From the NCBI GenBank assembly GCA_964575425.1, contig CAZNRD010000014.1, forward strand, positions 1-64,000: a stretch of 64,000 bases of DNA. The letters are read 5' to 3'. The notes beneath the pieces were generated by a model. It did no database searches. It saw nothing but the letters and a program-made list of their open reading frames with translations, and was not told where the DNA came from. Positions 26,599 to 35,267 of the stretch are shown here, piece after piece. The translations under genes and the position numbers were made by a program. The DNA comes from DATEAV01 sp964575425 (GTDB taxonomy: Bacteria > Chloroflexota > Anaerolineae > Anaerolineales > E44-bin32). How positions within the stretch are numbered: the first letter of the stretch is position 1; each line of letters starts with the position of its first letter.

Positions 26599-28167
26599 CT
26601 ACCCCGCCGCCTCTTTGCTGCCACTGACAGTCAATCCTGCCAGGACGTCAAAGGTCGGTTTGCAGCGATCCAGAAGGCGAATGTACTCCTCCACATACGG
26701 CCGATAGCGGGCATGGCTCTGCCCATCGGGCTCAACGCGATCTACAGGCTGCACGAACTGCTGCGCAGTCGCGGCTATGTCGGCGTACACCCCGACGGCG
26801 TAGCCGGCCAGGATGGCCGAGCCCAGCACAGCGAATTCCTGACGGTTGAGGGTGATGTAGGGCACATTGAGGATGTCGGCCTTGATCTGGTTCCACAGTC
26901 GGCTGCGTGCACCGCCCCCGATGACCCGAGTCTCGCTCAACTCCAGGTCGGGCAGTATCTGCCGCAGTGCCTGCAAGTAGTAGGCGTACTCGTAGCCCAC
27001 ACACTCGAGCATGGCGCGGTAGAGGTGTGCCCTGCCGTGTGACCAATTGAGGCCGATGCAGGCGCCGCGAAAACTCGAATCGCTCGGGCAAACCCTGCCG
27101 CCGAGGTGAGGGAGAAAGATCAGCCCGTCGGAGCCTGGGGGCAGCCTGGCGGCCAGCTCGTCGAACCGTGCGTAGGCACTCGTTCCCTCGGCCTCGGCGC
27201 GCGACTTCTCGTCGGGGGCGAGTTCGTCGCGGAACCAGCGCAGGTTGAGGCCGCCGCCGTTGATGTAGGCGAGCGCGTAGTAGAGGCCAGGCAGGGCGAG
27301 GGCGGCGGTGAACAAGGTGTGGGCTGTCCGGTCGGTGACGAAGCGATCCAGGCACACGGCGAAAACCGAAGCCGTCCCGGCCACATCAAACACCATACCT
27401 GGCCGCACCATGCCTGCGCCCAGCATGCCGGCAGCCTGGTCGCCACATCCTGCAGCGATCGGCGTCCCCTCGACAAGCCCACATGCCGCGGCCGCTTCCC
27501 GCGACACCTTGCCGATGACTTCCCAGGGATCCACGATATGGGGAAGCTTGTCCTCTTCCACGTCGAACAGCCGGAGAAGCTCGGAGGACCATCTGCCGGC
27601 CTCGGTATCGCTCAGACATGTGAAGTGCAGGTATGTGCGGTCGATGAAGGCCTCTCGCCCTTTCCGTCCGGCCATGCGACCGGCGACATACCCTCCAGGG
27701 ACGACGAACGAGGCAATTCGCTTGTAGACGTCCGGGTGTTCGTGCTTCCACCAGAGGATCTTGGGGCCGTGGGAGATGCTTGGCGGGCCGCCGGTGAGGG
27801 CGATGATGCGATCCTGGTGCTGCTTGAGTGTCTCGATATAGCTACGGCATCGGGTGTCCAGCCACGAATCGTACGGCGTGGGGGTGCCCCATGCCTCGTC
27901 TACACTGCCTATGCCGGCCATCTGGCCGTCAAAGGCGATGGCGGCGACGCGGTGAGGATCGATCCCGCCGCTTTCCAGGCAATGACGGATCGTGCGAACG
28001 GCAGAGGCATAGATGTCTTCTGGGTCCTGTTCGACCCAGCCGGGCTTCGGCGTATGGAGGCGGGACTCCTCATAGGCCTCGGCAACCAATCGGCCATCGG
28101 TATCGAAGATGGCGGTCTTGGTGCCGGTTGTGCCAAGGTCCACACCAATCAATAGGCTGTCAGACAT
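26599..28167 (-). CDS. FGGY-family carbohydrate kinase
   Basis: 522-aa sugar kinase of the xylulokinase/gluconokinase family, phosphorylating an imported sugar or polyol. The phosphate motif GVDLGTTGTKTAIFD opens the protein, FDGQMAGIG and the C-terminal domain GDQAAGMLGAG and GGGARSRLWNQIKAD are present. The substrate cannot be told from these motifs. It is upstream of the aldolase end of cluster A and 44 bp downstream of the cupin isomerase gene. Confidence 0.9.
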   Translation of the reverse strand: MSDSLLIGVDLGTTGTKTAIFDTDGRLVAEAYEESRLHTPKPGWVEQDPEDIYASAVRTIRHCLESGGIDPHRVAAIAFDGQMAGIGSVDEAWGTPTPYDSWLDTRCRSYIETLKQHQDRIIALTGGPPSISHGPKILWWKHEHPDVYKRIASFVVPGGYVAGRMAGRKGREAFIDRTYLHFTCLSDTEAGRWSSELLRLFDVEEDKLPHIVDPWEVIGKVSREAAAACGLVEGTPIAAGCGDQAAGMLGAGMVRPGMVFDVAGTASVFAVCLDRFVTDRTAHTLFTAALALPGLYYALAYINGGGLNLRWFRDELAPDEKSRAEAEGTSAYARFDELAARLPPGSDGLIFLPHLGGRVCPSDSSFRGACIGLNWSHGRAHLYRAMLECVGYEYAYYLQALRQILPDLELSETRVIGGGARSRLWNQIKADILNVPYITLNRQEFAVLGSAILAGYAVGVYADIAATAQQFVQPVDRVEPDGQSHARYRPYVEEYIRLLDRCKPTFDVLAGLTVSGSKEAAG

Positions 28168-28211
28168 GGTTCACCGCCTGGGACGACCACCTTGGCCGCT
28201 GGCAGCGGGCC

Positions 28212-28790
28212 TCACTTGAGGCCGCGCGGGTTGTCGACGAGCACAGCCTGCCCGTCGCGTTCGACCAGGATCTTGGCGAAACCGCTCCTTTCCACAGTCT
28301 CGTAGTCGTGCCCTGCATCGCCTGGCCAGGCGGCAAAGAACGCGAAGGGCCGCTCTCCGGTATTGGCCGTGCGGTGGCCCCAGGAAGGCGGCACATAGAC
28401 GACGGTGCCAGGCCGCATGGACAAAGCTCGCACCTCCCCCTCCTCAGTCTGTGCCAGGAGGTACCCTTCGCCGGCGATGCCCAGGTAGATCTCTGCCCGC
28501 GTGCGCTGGAGATGGAAATGGCCCTTGGTCATGAAGTACTCATCGCCTACGCTGCCAGGGTAGATCACGGTCGTGCTGTGAAGAACGTGGGCTTCTGTCT
28601 CGGGAAGGTCGACGGGAAAGACCTCGTAGACCAAGGGGTCGCCTTGCTCTTGTTCCAGCCGGCGGCGAGCTGGCTCGTCGGCATACATCTCCTTCATGTC
28701 GCTCAAGCGCCGGCGAATTGCGCGGCCGGCCGTCTGGAGAACGCCCGTTGTCAGGTCGAGCTCTGTCGCGAAGGGTTCCATCTGTCCCAT
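28212..28790 (-). CDS. Cupin-type glucose-6-phosphate isomerase family
   Basis: 192-aa cupin resembling the metal-dependent phosphoglucose isomerases known from Archaea. The metal-binding cupin motif is GHFHLQRTRAEIYLGIAGEG (His, His, Glu), and a later WGHRTAN supplies the last His; YFMTKG is the phosphate-site signature. An upstream frame to 28973 overlaps the aldehyde dehydrogenase; ATG 28790 has GGAG at good spacing. In cluster A it may isomerise the phosphosugar made by the FGGY kinase rather than glucose 6-phosphate. Confidence 0.82.
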   Translation of the reverse strand: MGQMEPFATELDLTTGVLQTAGRAIRRRLSDMKEMYADEPARRRLEQEQGDPLVYEVFPVDLPETEAHVLHSTTVIYPGSVGDEYFMTKGHFHLQRTRAEIYLGIAGEGYLLAQTEEGEVRALSMRPGTVVYVPPSWGHRTANTGERPFAFFAAWPGDAGHDYETVERSGFAKILVERDGQAVLVDNPRGLK

Positions 28791-28812
28791 GACATGCTGC
28801 TCCTCGGCCGCG

Positions 28813-30252
28813 CTAGAGTTCGAGCCGGACGTGTTTGAGGCGCAGGTAGCCGTCCAGTGCGTAGGGTGAATTCTCGACGCCCAGGCCGCTCTGCTTCCAA
28901 CCGGCATATGGGTAGGGGAACTCGCCGCCCGCCACGTTGTTGATGCCCACCGTGCCGCACTCCAGCTCCTCACTCATGCGCACGATGGTGCGCAGGTCAT
29001 TGGTGTAGACGTAGGCCACAAGGCCGTAGGGGCTGTCGTTGGCGTAGGCGACGGCCTGATCGGTGGTGTCGAAACCCATGATGGGGGCGAGGGGGCCGAA
29101 GGTTTCCTCACGCATTACCAGCATCTCGTGGGTGACGTCGGTCAGCACGGTGGGCAGGAAGAAGAAGCCGCGGGCATACTTCTCGCCAGGCGGTGCCTCG
29201 CCCCCGTATGCGACGCGCGCTCCCTTGGAGACCGCGTCCTGGATGTGTTGCACAGCCTTCTCGATGCCGCCACGTGTGCACATCGGGCCGAGGTCCGGGT
29301 CATTCAGGCCATGGTCGATGGTGAGTTTGCGCGTGGCCTCGACGAAGCGTTCGGTGTAGGGTTTGAGGATCGAGTTGTGCACGTAGATGCGATTGATCGC
29401 ATTGCAGATCTGGCCCATGTTCCGGAAGGAGCGCAGAACCCCGCCCTCGACCGCCTTGTCCAGGTCTGCATCTGCGAACACGATCAGGGGTGTGTGCCCG
29501 CCCAGCTCAAGCGAAATGTGTTTGAGTCCCGGAGCGGCCATCTGCATCACTTTCTTGCCTGTATCCGACTGGCCGGTGATGGCGACTTTGGCCGTCAGAG
29601 GGTGCTGAATGAGCGCTGGTCCCAGGACGCTGCCGCGCCCGGTTACGACGTTGATGGTGCCTTTGGGGGCGCCTGCCTCGTGCAGGAGCGCGGCAAAGCG
29701 GCCGAGGGCAAGCGGGGTTTCCGTGGGCGGCTTGGCGACCACGGTGTTGCCGGTGATGAGCGCGGGGCCGAGCTTCCATGACATCAGCAGCACCGGGTAG
29801 TTCCACGGGCTGATGGCGACCACGACACCGAGCGGCTGCTTCAGCACGAAGTCCCTGCGGTTGGGCTTGTTGGGAGGTGCCACATCCCCTTCCAGCCTCC
29901 AGGCCTGCTCAGCAAAGTACTGGATCGCCTCGGCGGAGGCTCTGATTTCACTCACTGCTTCTTTCAGCGGCTTACCCTGCTCAAGGGTCAGCATGCGCCC
30001 CAGCTCCTCGGCCTGATCCAGTGCCAGGCGGGCTGCCTTCTTGAGGACGGAGGCACGGTCCATCGGTGTCATCCGAGACCACGAGGCAAAAGCCTGGTGG
30101 GCCGCCTCAAGCGCGCGGCTGGTTTCTGCCTCGGTGGCGCTCTCCGCCTCACCGACCACCTCTCCGGTCGCTGGGTCCAGCACCTGGAAAGTCTGGCCTG
30201 AGGACGATGAGATCCATTCCCCTTGGATGAACAGCTGCAGCTTGTACATCAT
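28813..30252 (-). CDS. NAD(P)-dependent aldehyde dehydrogenase
   Basis: 479-aa ALDH superfamily protein oxidising an aldehyde to an acid. VAISPWNYPVLL, the catalytic Glu in LELGGHTP (about residue 252) and the nucleophile Cys in GQICNAINR (about 284) are all in place. Closest types by look are lactaldehyde and succinate-semialdehyde dehydrogenases. GGAG precedes the ATG. Within cluster A it fits oxidation of a sugar-derived aldehyde to a sugar acid. Confidence 0.92.
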   Translation of the reverse strand: MMYKLQLFIQGEWISSSSGQTFQVLDPATGEVVGEAESATEAETSRALEAAHQAFASWSRMTPMDRASVLKKAARLALDQAEELGRMLTLEQGKPLKEAVSEIRASAEAIQYFAEQAWRLEGDVAPPNKPNRRDFVLKQPLGVVVAISPWNYPVLLMSWKLGPALITGNTVVAKPPTETPLALGRFAALLHEAGAPKGTINVVTGRGSVLGPALIQHPLTAKVAITGQSDTGKKVMQMAAPGLKHISLELGGHTPLIVFADADLDKAVEGGVLRSFRNMGQICNAINRIYVHNSILKPYTERFVEATRKLTIDHGLNDPDLGPMCTRGGIEKAVQHIQDAVSKGARVAYGGEAPPGEKYARGFFFLPTVLTDVTHEMLVMREETFGPLAPIMGFDTTDQAVAYANDSPYGLVAYVYTNDLRTIVRMSEELECGTVGINNVAGGEFPYPYAGWKQSGLGVENSPYALDGYLRLKHVRLEL

Positions 30253-30303
30253 GGAGGCTACTCCTTTGCGTTGGGCGGCGGCGTGCGCATCGTGACCTAT
30301 CCG

Positions 30304-31356
30304 TCAGGCGAGTGTCGGGTCAAGCAGGATGCGCATCTCTGTCCCCTGCTTGGTCCTCTCCAGGCCCTCGACGACTTGGTCCAGCGGCAGCACCGCGCTC
30401 ACCAGTCCTGCCGACGGGATGCGTCTTTCAACCAGCGTTCGCATCGCCGCGCGATACTGACGCACCGTCGCACCTGTCGTTCCGGTGACGGTCAGTTGAC
30501 GGTAGTGGATGAGGTTGGTGTCCAGGGAGGCAGCCGATTGGCCCTGAGGCAGGCCGCCGAAGAAAACCACTCGCCCTCGCGGGGCCGCCAGCGAGAGAGC
30601 TTCCTGCTGGGCCTGGGCGCTCCCGACAGCGACGATGATCACATCTGCACCCCTCCCATCGCTGGCTTCAAGCACAACCCGTTTCAGAGGTTGCCTGGTC
30701 GGGTCGACGAGCAGATCCGGACTGAAGGGTTGAGCCTGCGCGAGGCGTGCCTCGGATATCTCACTCACGATCGTCCGGCGGGCGCCTCGCAATCGGGCCA
30801 GGAGCAGATGCATCAGGCCTACGGGTCCGGCGCCGATGATCAGCACGAGGTCGTCGGTGCCGACCCCGACAGCCTCCTGGGCGTTGAGGCAACAGGACAA
30901 GGGCTCGGCCAGGGCCGCCAGGGTGAAAGGAGTCTGCGGCGGGATGGGCACGACGTTCCCCTGCTGGATTGCCTTGCTGGTGATGAGCATGAATTCAGCG
31001 AAGGCGCCGTCCAGGCTGATGCCGAACGCCTGGTAATCCGGGCACAGGTTCGTCCAGCCGGCCAGGCACTCCGGGCATTCGCCGCATCCGACATTGGGCG
31101 CCACGCCGACCCGCATTCCTGGAGAAAGCCTGTCCACTCCGGACCCAACCTTCACCACTTCGCCTGCCAGCTCGTGGCCGAGGACGCGCAGCGTCCCCGG
31201 CGGGATGCGATGGTGGCCCTTGCTGAAGATGCGCACATCGGTGGCGCAGATTCCGACCGCGCCGACCCGCAGCAGGGCCTCTCCAGGGCCGGGCTCCGGG
31301 ATCGGGAGTTCGAGGAGGTCGATCTGGCCAATGCCTTTATGTACGGCGGCGCGCAC
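30304..31356 (-). CDS. Zinc-dependent sugar/polyol dehydrogenase
   Basis: 350-aa medium-chain dehydrogenase of the sorbitol/threonine dehydrogenase type. Catalytic zinc motif ICATDVR and GHELAG, four-cysteine structural zinc motif CGECPECLAGWTNLC, and NAD motif IIGAGPVGLMHL. GTG 31356 with AGGGGG four bases upstream is chosen; the longer frame to 31545 is unlike the family and lies inside the next gene. It probably oxidises a polyol or sugar hydroxyl to a ketose. Confidence 0.92.
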   Translation of the reverse strand: MRAAVHKGIGQIDLLELPIPEPGPGEALLRVGAVGICATDVRIFSKGHHRIPPGTLRVLGHELAGEVVKVGSGVDRLSPGMRVGVAPNVGCGECPECLAGWTNLCPDYQAFGISLDGAFAEFMLITSKAIQQGNVVPIPPQTPFTLAALAEPLSCCLNAQEAVGVGTDDLVLIIGAGPVGLMHLLLARLRGARRTIVSEISEARLAQAQPFSPDLLVDPTRQPLKRVVLEASDGRGADVIIVAVGSAQAQQEALSLAAPRGRVVFFGGLPQGQSAASLDTNLIHYRQLTVTGTTGATVRQYRAAMRTLVERRIPSAGLVSAVLPLDQVVEGLERTKQGTEMRILLDPTLA

Positions 31357-31364
31357 GATTCCCC

Positions 31365-32408
31365 CTAACCCGTGAGCGGCAGGGCAACCGGTAAGCCTGT
31401 GGCGATGGAGCGATTGGCGGCCAGAACGGCCTCCAGAGCACGGCGTCCGTCCTGCCCATCCGCAACGGGCGGGCTGCCCTGGCGGATGGTTTCGACGAAA
31501 GCTGTGGCCTCGGCGACATAGGCTTGCCGGAAGCGTTCCCGCCATCCCGGGAAGTGATCCTCGATGAGGCCGTCGCGTCGTGTGACCCGTGTGACGGCGG
31601 TTTGATGCATTTCACCGATCAGAAGGACGCCATCGCTTCCTACGACTTCTGCCCGTGCGTCGTATCCGTAGCCGACCGGACAGATGCCGTCGATCACACC
31701 CATAGCCCCAGAGCTCATCTGTGCCAAAACCACGGCGGTATCGTAGAACTCGGGGTGTTCCGCTCGCAGCTCCGGAACCTTGAGCGCAGCGGCAGTGGCA
31801 TACACGCTGGAATACTCAGCGCCTGAGAGCCAGCGCAGGGTGTCAAAGTCGTGGCTGTTGACCTCCGCCAGCATCCCGTTGCTGCGGCGGATGTCGTGCG
31901 CCCAGGCGGGAGGGAGCCCTGGTCCTCTTGTCAGCGAGCGGACGATCAGGGGCCGTCCAATAAACCCGGCGTCGATCTGAGCCTTGGCCGCGACGAATGG
32001 TGGGTCGAACCGGCGCATGAAGGCCATCTGCAAGACGACGCCGCAAGCCGTAGCCGTTTCGATCACGCGATCGCACTCTTCCAGTGTCAGGGCCATCGGC
32101 TTCTCGCACAAGATATGTTTGCCGGCTTGAGCAGCGGAGAGGGCCAGCTCCGCATGCGTGAAGGTCGGGGTTGTGATGACGATGGCCTCGAACTGCGCCG
32201 CTTCCAAGGCAGCCCCAAGGCTGGTGAAGGCAGCCTGCTCGAGCTCCAGTTCGTGACTGGCCCGCGACAGGCTCTCGGCATCCACGTCGACCACCGCAGC
32301 CAGAGCGGCGTGCGGGACACACCAGCGGAGATTGCGGGCGTGCACCATGCCGGCGCGGCCCGTGCCGACCACACACACGCGGATCTCATCCTGCGGCGGC
32401 TGCTTCAC
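31365..32408 (-). CDS. Gfo/Idh/MocA oxidoreductase
   Basis: 347-aa NAD(P)-dependent sugar oxidoreductase of the inositol 2-dehydrogenase/glucose-fructose oxidoreductase family. The Rossmann loop is VVGTGRAGMVHARN and the conserved Lys is in CEKPMAL; an alpha/beta C-terminal domain follows with a conserved HDFDTLRWL. GTG start, overlapping the upstream epimerase gene by 23 bases. Together with the epimerases it suggests an oxidised (keto) sugar intermediate. Confidence 0.9.
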   Translation of the reverse strand: MKQPPQDEIRVCVVGTGRAGMVHARNLRWCVPHAALAAVVDVDAESLSRASHELELEQAAFTSLGAALEAAQFEAIVITTPTFTHAELALSAAQAGKHILCEKPMALTLEECDRVIETATACGVVLQMAFMRRFDPPFVAAKAQIDAGFIGRPLIVRSLTRGPGLPPAWAHDIRRSNGMLAEVNSHDFDTLRWLSGAEYSSVYATAAALKVPELRAEHPEFYDTAVVLAQMSSGAMGVIDGICPVGYGYDARAEVVGSDGVLLIGEMHQTAVTRVTRRDGLIEDHFPGWRERFRQAYVAEATAFVETIRQGSPPVADGQDGRRALEAVLAANRSIATGLPVALPLTG

Positions 32409-33273
32409 AGGCTTCAGCCTCCAGTGCTCTCAGCCGGGCGATGGACTCCTCGGCGAAGGCATCGCGCAGGTGCGTGTAACGCTTCAGGCGGATGGCGACG
32501 TAGGGATCGGGGACGGGGGGAAGCGGCTCCAGCACCAGGGTGCCCTGATAGCCGATCTCGACCAGAGCCTGCATGATCCGGCGAAAGTCTGTGTGCCCTC
32601 GGCCGACGCTCTGCCGATTGCTGTCAGCAATGTGTACATTGATCAGCAGGCTGCCCGCCTGCCGGATGGCCCGGGCAGGATCGGCCTCTTCGATGTTCAT
32701 ATGGAACGTATCCAGGTGCAGCCCGACAGCGGGCGAGTCCACTTGCTCAACGAAGCGGAGCCCCTCTTCACAGGTGTTGATCAGGAAGGTCTCATAGCGA
32801 TTGATGGGCTCCGCGGCGAGGCGCACACCCTTCTGGGCGGCATGAACAGCGGCTTGGCGGACCGAGGCGACGGCCCAGTTCCATTCGCGTTCGCGGGCTT
32901 CAACCCACGCCTCTTCGTCGGCGAAATGCCCAACCGGGCTCGTCTTGGCGACGGCAGACGGCACGACGATGATGAGGGGGGCACCCAGAGCAACGGCGAA
33001 GTCGACGCACTCCTTGAGGTAGGAGCAAGCGCGCTCCCGTACGTCGGGATCGGGATTGGCCAGGTCTCGGCCGTCGGTCGGCCATGGGTACATCCCGGCC
33101 AGAGACAGTACCTGCAGGCCGTGTTCGGCGCACAGCCGACGGATGCGGTCGGGTTGGTAGTGCGAAGGCTCGGCCATCAGCTCGATGCCATCGTAGCCGA
33201 AGCGGGCCAGCCGGGCGACCGTGACTTCGACGGGCTCGTCGCCATAGATCCAGTTGCTGACCGCGTACCTCAC
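32386..33273 (-). CDS. Sugar epimerase/isomerase, TIM barrel (copy 2)
   Basis: 295-aa xylose-isomerase-like TIM barrel of the tagatose/psicose 3-epimerase group. Metal and substrate residues are in EPINRYETF, LDTFHMNIEE, HIADSNR and LEPLPP. It is a tandem paralog of the next upstream gene, sharing nearly identical motifs (SNWIYGDE, FGYDGIEL). GTG start overlapping the paralog's stop (GTGA), so translation is coupled. Likely role: epimerisation of a ketose or keto-sugar. Confidence 0.88.
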   Translation of the reverse strand: MRYAVSNWIYGDEPVEVTVARLARFGYDGIELMAEPSHYQPDRIRRLCAEHGLQVLSLAGMYPWPTDGRDLANPDPDVRERACSYLKECVDFAVALGAPLIIVVPSAVAKTSPVGHFADEEAWVEAREREWNWAVASVRQAAVHAAQKGVRLAAEPINRYETFLINTCEEGLRFVEQVDSPAVGLHLDTFHMNIEEADPARAIRQAGSLLINVHIADSNRQSVGRGHTDFRRIMQALVEIGYQGTLVLEPLPPVPDPYVAIRLKRYTHLRDAFAEESIARLRALEAEACEAAAAG

Positions 33274-34148
33274 GGAGCCACCTCAAGCGAGGCCTCCACC
33301 TGCTTCAGATGAGTGATCGCTTCCTGGGCGTACCGATCGCGCAGCGGAAGATGCTCGCTCATCGCAGCCGCCAGCAGGGGATCCGATCCGGGTGGGACAG
33401 GCTCCAGCGTCAGAGGGCCTTGATACCGGATCTCTTTCAGCGCGCGGAGCAGCGCAGGGAAATCCGTGTGGCCCTGCCCGGGAGGCAGACGGTTGCTGTC
33501 GGAGACGTGGACGTTGACGAGCAGGTCTCCGGCTCGGCGGATGGCTCCTGCCGGGTCCGGCTCTTCGATGTTCATGTGGAAGGTGTCCAGGTGGAGCTTG
33601 AGATTGTCGGCGCCGACCTCGGCCAGGAAGCGGAGGGCTTGATCAACATTCGTCACCAGGTAGGTCTCGTAGCGATTGATCGGCTCCAGGCCCAGGACGA
33701 TGCTGCCGCCAGCAGCATAATCTGCAAGGGAGCGCATGGACTCCACCGCCAGAGACCACTCTGCGGCGCGGGCCTTCTTCCAGGCCGTCTCAGCCCGAGG
33801 ACGGCGAATGGGGGCGGTTCGGCCGGCTGGGGCGGGGAGCACGACGACGATCGGCGCGCCCACCTCTGCGGCCAGATCCACACACTGACGACCGTAGCGC
33901 AGCGCCGCTTCCCGCTCCCGGCGGTTCGTAGAGGCCATGTCCCTCCCAGGGATGCCGTAGATGCACCATGTCAGCACCGACGTGACGGCAAGACCGTGGT
34001 CGCGGCAAAGGTCGCGGACTTCGGGGATGGCGTAGCGACCGGGCTCGCCGGCCAGCTCTATCCCCTGGTAGCCAAAGCGAGAAAGGCGGGCGAAGGTGTC
34101 TGCCAGGTTCTCGTCGCCGTAGATCCAGTTGCTGATGGCGTACTTCAT
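33270..34148 (-). CDS. Sugar epimerase/isomerase, TIM barrel (copy 1)
   Basis: 292-aa TIM-barrel protein of the same group: MKYAISNWIYGDENL at the start, EPINRYETY, LDTFHMNIEEPD, HVSDSNRLPPGQGHTD and LEPVPPG. ATG 34148 matches the paralog's start; a longer frame to 34592 runs antisense-like through the permease gene and is rejected. The pair probably arose by duplication and may act on two successive substrates or both faces of one epimerisation. Confidence 0.88.
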   Translation of the reverse strand: MKYAISNWIYGDENLADTFARLSRFGYQGIELAGEPGRYAIPEVRDLCRDHGLAVTSVLTWCIYGIPGRDMASTNRREREAALRYGRQCVDLAAEVGAPIVVVLPAPAGRTAPIRRPRAETAWKKARAAEWSLAVESMRSLADYAAGGSIVLGLEPINRYETYLVTNVDQALRFLAEVGADNLKLHLDTFHMNIEEPDPAGAIRRAGDLLVNVHVSDSNRLPPGQGHTDFPALLRALKEIRYQGPLTLEPVPPGSDPLLAAAMSEHLPLRDRYAQEAITHLKQVEASLEVAP

Positions 34149-34168
34149 CGATCCCCCTCCCCCATGTC

Positions 34169-35254
34169 TCAAGACCCGAACCGGCGTCGCCGCCACTGAT
34201 CGAAGACCACCACCAGGATGATCACCAGGCCCTGGATGACACGCTGCCAGAAGGCACTGACGTTGAGAAGGTTGAGGCCATTGGCCAGCACGCCCATGAT
34301 CAGAGCGCCCACGAGAGACCCGATCACGCCTCCCTCGCCGCCGAACAGGTTGGTGCCCCCGATGACGACGGCTGCGATCGACCGAAGGTTCTCGTCGTCG
34401 GCCATCAACGCGTTGGCCGAATTGAGGCGACCAGCCAGAACGATGCCGGCGATGGCCGCCAGGAAGCCGGACAGGACATACACCGACAGTTTCGTGCGGT
34501 CGACGTTGATGCCTGACACGCGTGCGGCTTCGCGACTCCCCCCGACGGCGAAGATCGCCCTCCCCAGGGCCGTGTAGCGCAAGAGGAACCAACCGAAGAC
34601 GCCGACGAGCAGGGCGATGATGCCGGCCACCGGCACGCCGCCGATGTCGCCGGCCCCCAGCCAGATCATTCGCTCCGGAAGATAGCCGCGCAACTCTGTG
34701 GCTGTCAGGTGCGATGGAACAGGCAAACCGCCGGTGATCAGCAGGGCGATGCCGCGCAGCGTGGCCAGCGTACCCAGGGTGGCTATGAAGTCGGGGATCC
34801 GGCTGCGGGTGATGATGAAACCGTTGATCCAGCCTGCCAACGCGCCGACAACAAGGGCCAGGAGGAAGCCGGGGACGAAGTCGAGAGGGCCGAACGCCAG
34901 CCCCAGGACTTCGACCCTCTGTGTCATGAGAACCGCCGCCACAGAAGCGGAGATGGCGGCCATGGCCCCGACCGACAGGTCGATGCCCGCCGTCAAGATG
35001 ACCAGCGTCTGGCCCACCGCCAGAATGGCGGTGATGGAGGTCTGGCGGGCCACGTTGACGAGGTTGCTGGTTGTCAGGAAGTGAGGTGAGGCAATGGAGA
35101 GGTAGGTGGCCAGCAGGATGAGCGCGATGAATGGCCCGCCGCGCAGCAGTCCCCGGCTGATCGAGACCGAGGCGCGCGCCGCCTGGGAACGCATTCCCGC
35201 CTCCGAAGTGGATTGCTCAGTGTGGCTGACCGCAGGCATCTTGTCTGTCACCAT
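34169..35254 (-). CDS. Sugar ABC transporter permease (CUT2)
   Basis: 361-aa inner-membrane permease of the RbsC/XylH family with about ten hydrophobic helices and the family motif GIDLSVGAMAAI, plus the ATPase-contact region GGSREAARVSGINV (EAA-like). It works with the double ATPase (upstream) and the lipoprotein at 37630. CUT2 systems take up monosaccharides such as ribose, xylose and fructose; the substrate here is unknown. Confidence 0.92.
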   Translation of the reverse strand: MVTDKMPAVSHTEQSTSEAGMRSQAARASVSISRGLLRGGPFIALILLATYLSIASPHFLTTSNLVNVARQTSITAILAVGQTLVILTAGIDLSVGAMAAISASVAAVLMTQRVEVLGLAFGPLDFVPGFLLALVVGALAGWINGFIITRSRIPDFIATLGTLATLRGIALLITGGLPVPSHLTATELRGYLPERMIWLGAGDIGGVPVAGIIALLVGVFGWFLLRYTALGRAIFAVGGSREAARVSGINVDRTKLSVYVLSGFLAAIAGIVLAGRLNSANALMADDENLRSIAAVVIGGTNLFGGEGGVIGSLVGALIMGVLANGLNLLNVSAFWQRVIQGLVIILVVVFDQWRRRRFGS

Positions 35255-35267
35255 GGCCTCCCATGGG

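Noticed and set aside
33270..34592. 440-aa version of the first epimerase
   Set aside because: The extra 148 residues are a shadow of the permease gene; the paralog's start matches ATG 34148.
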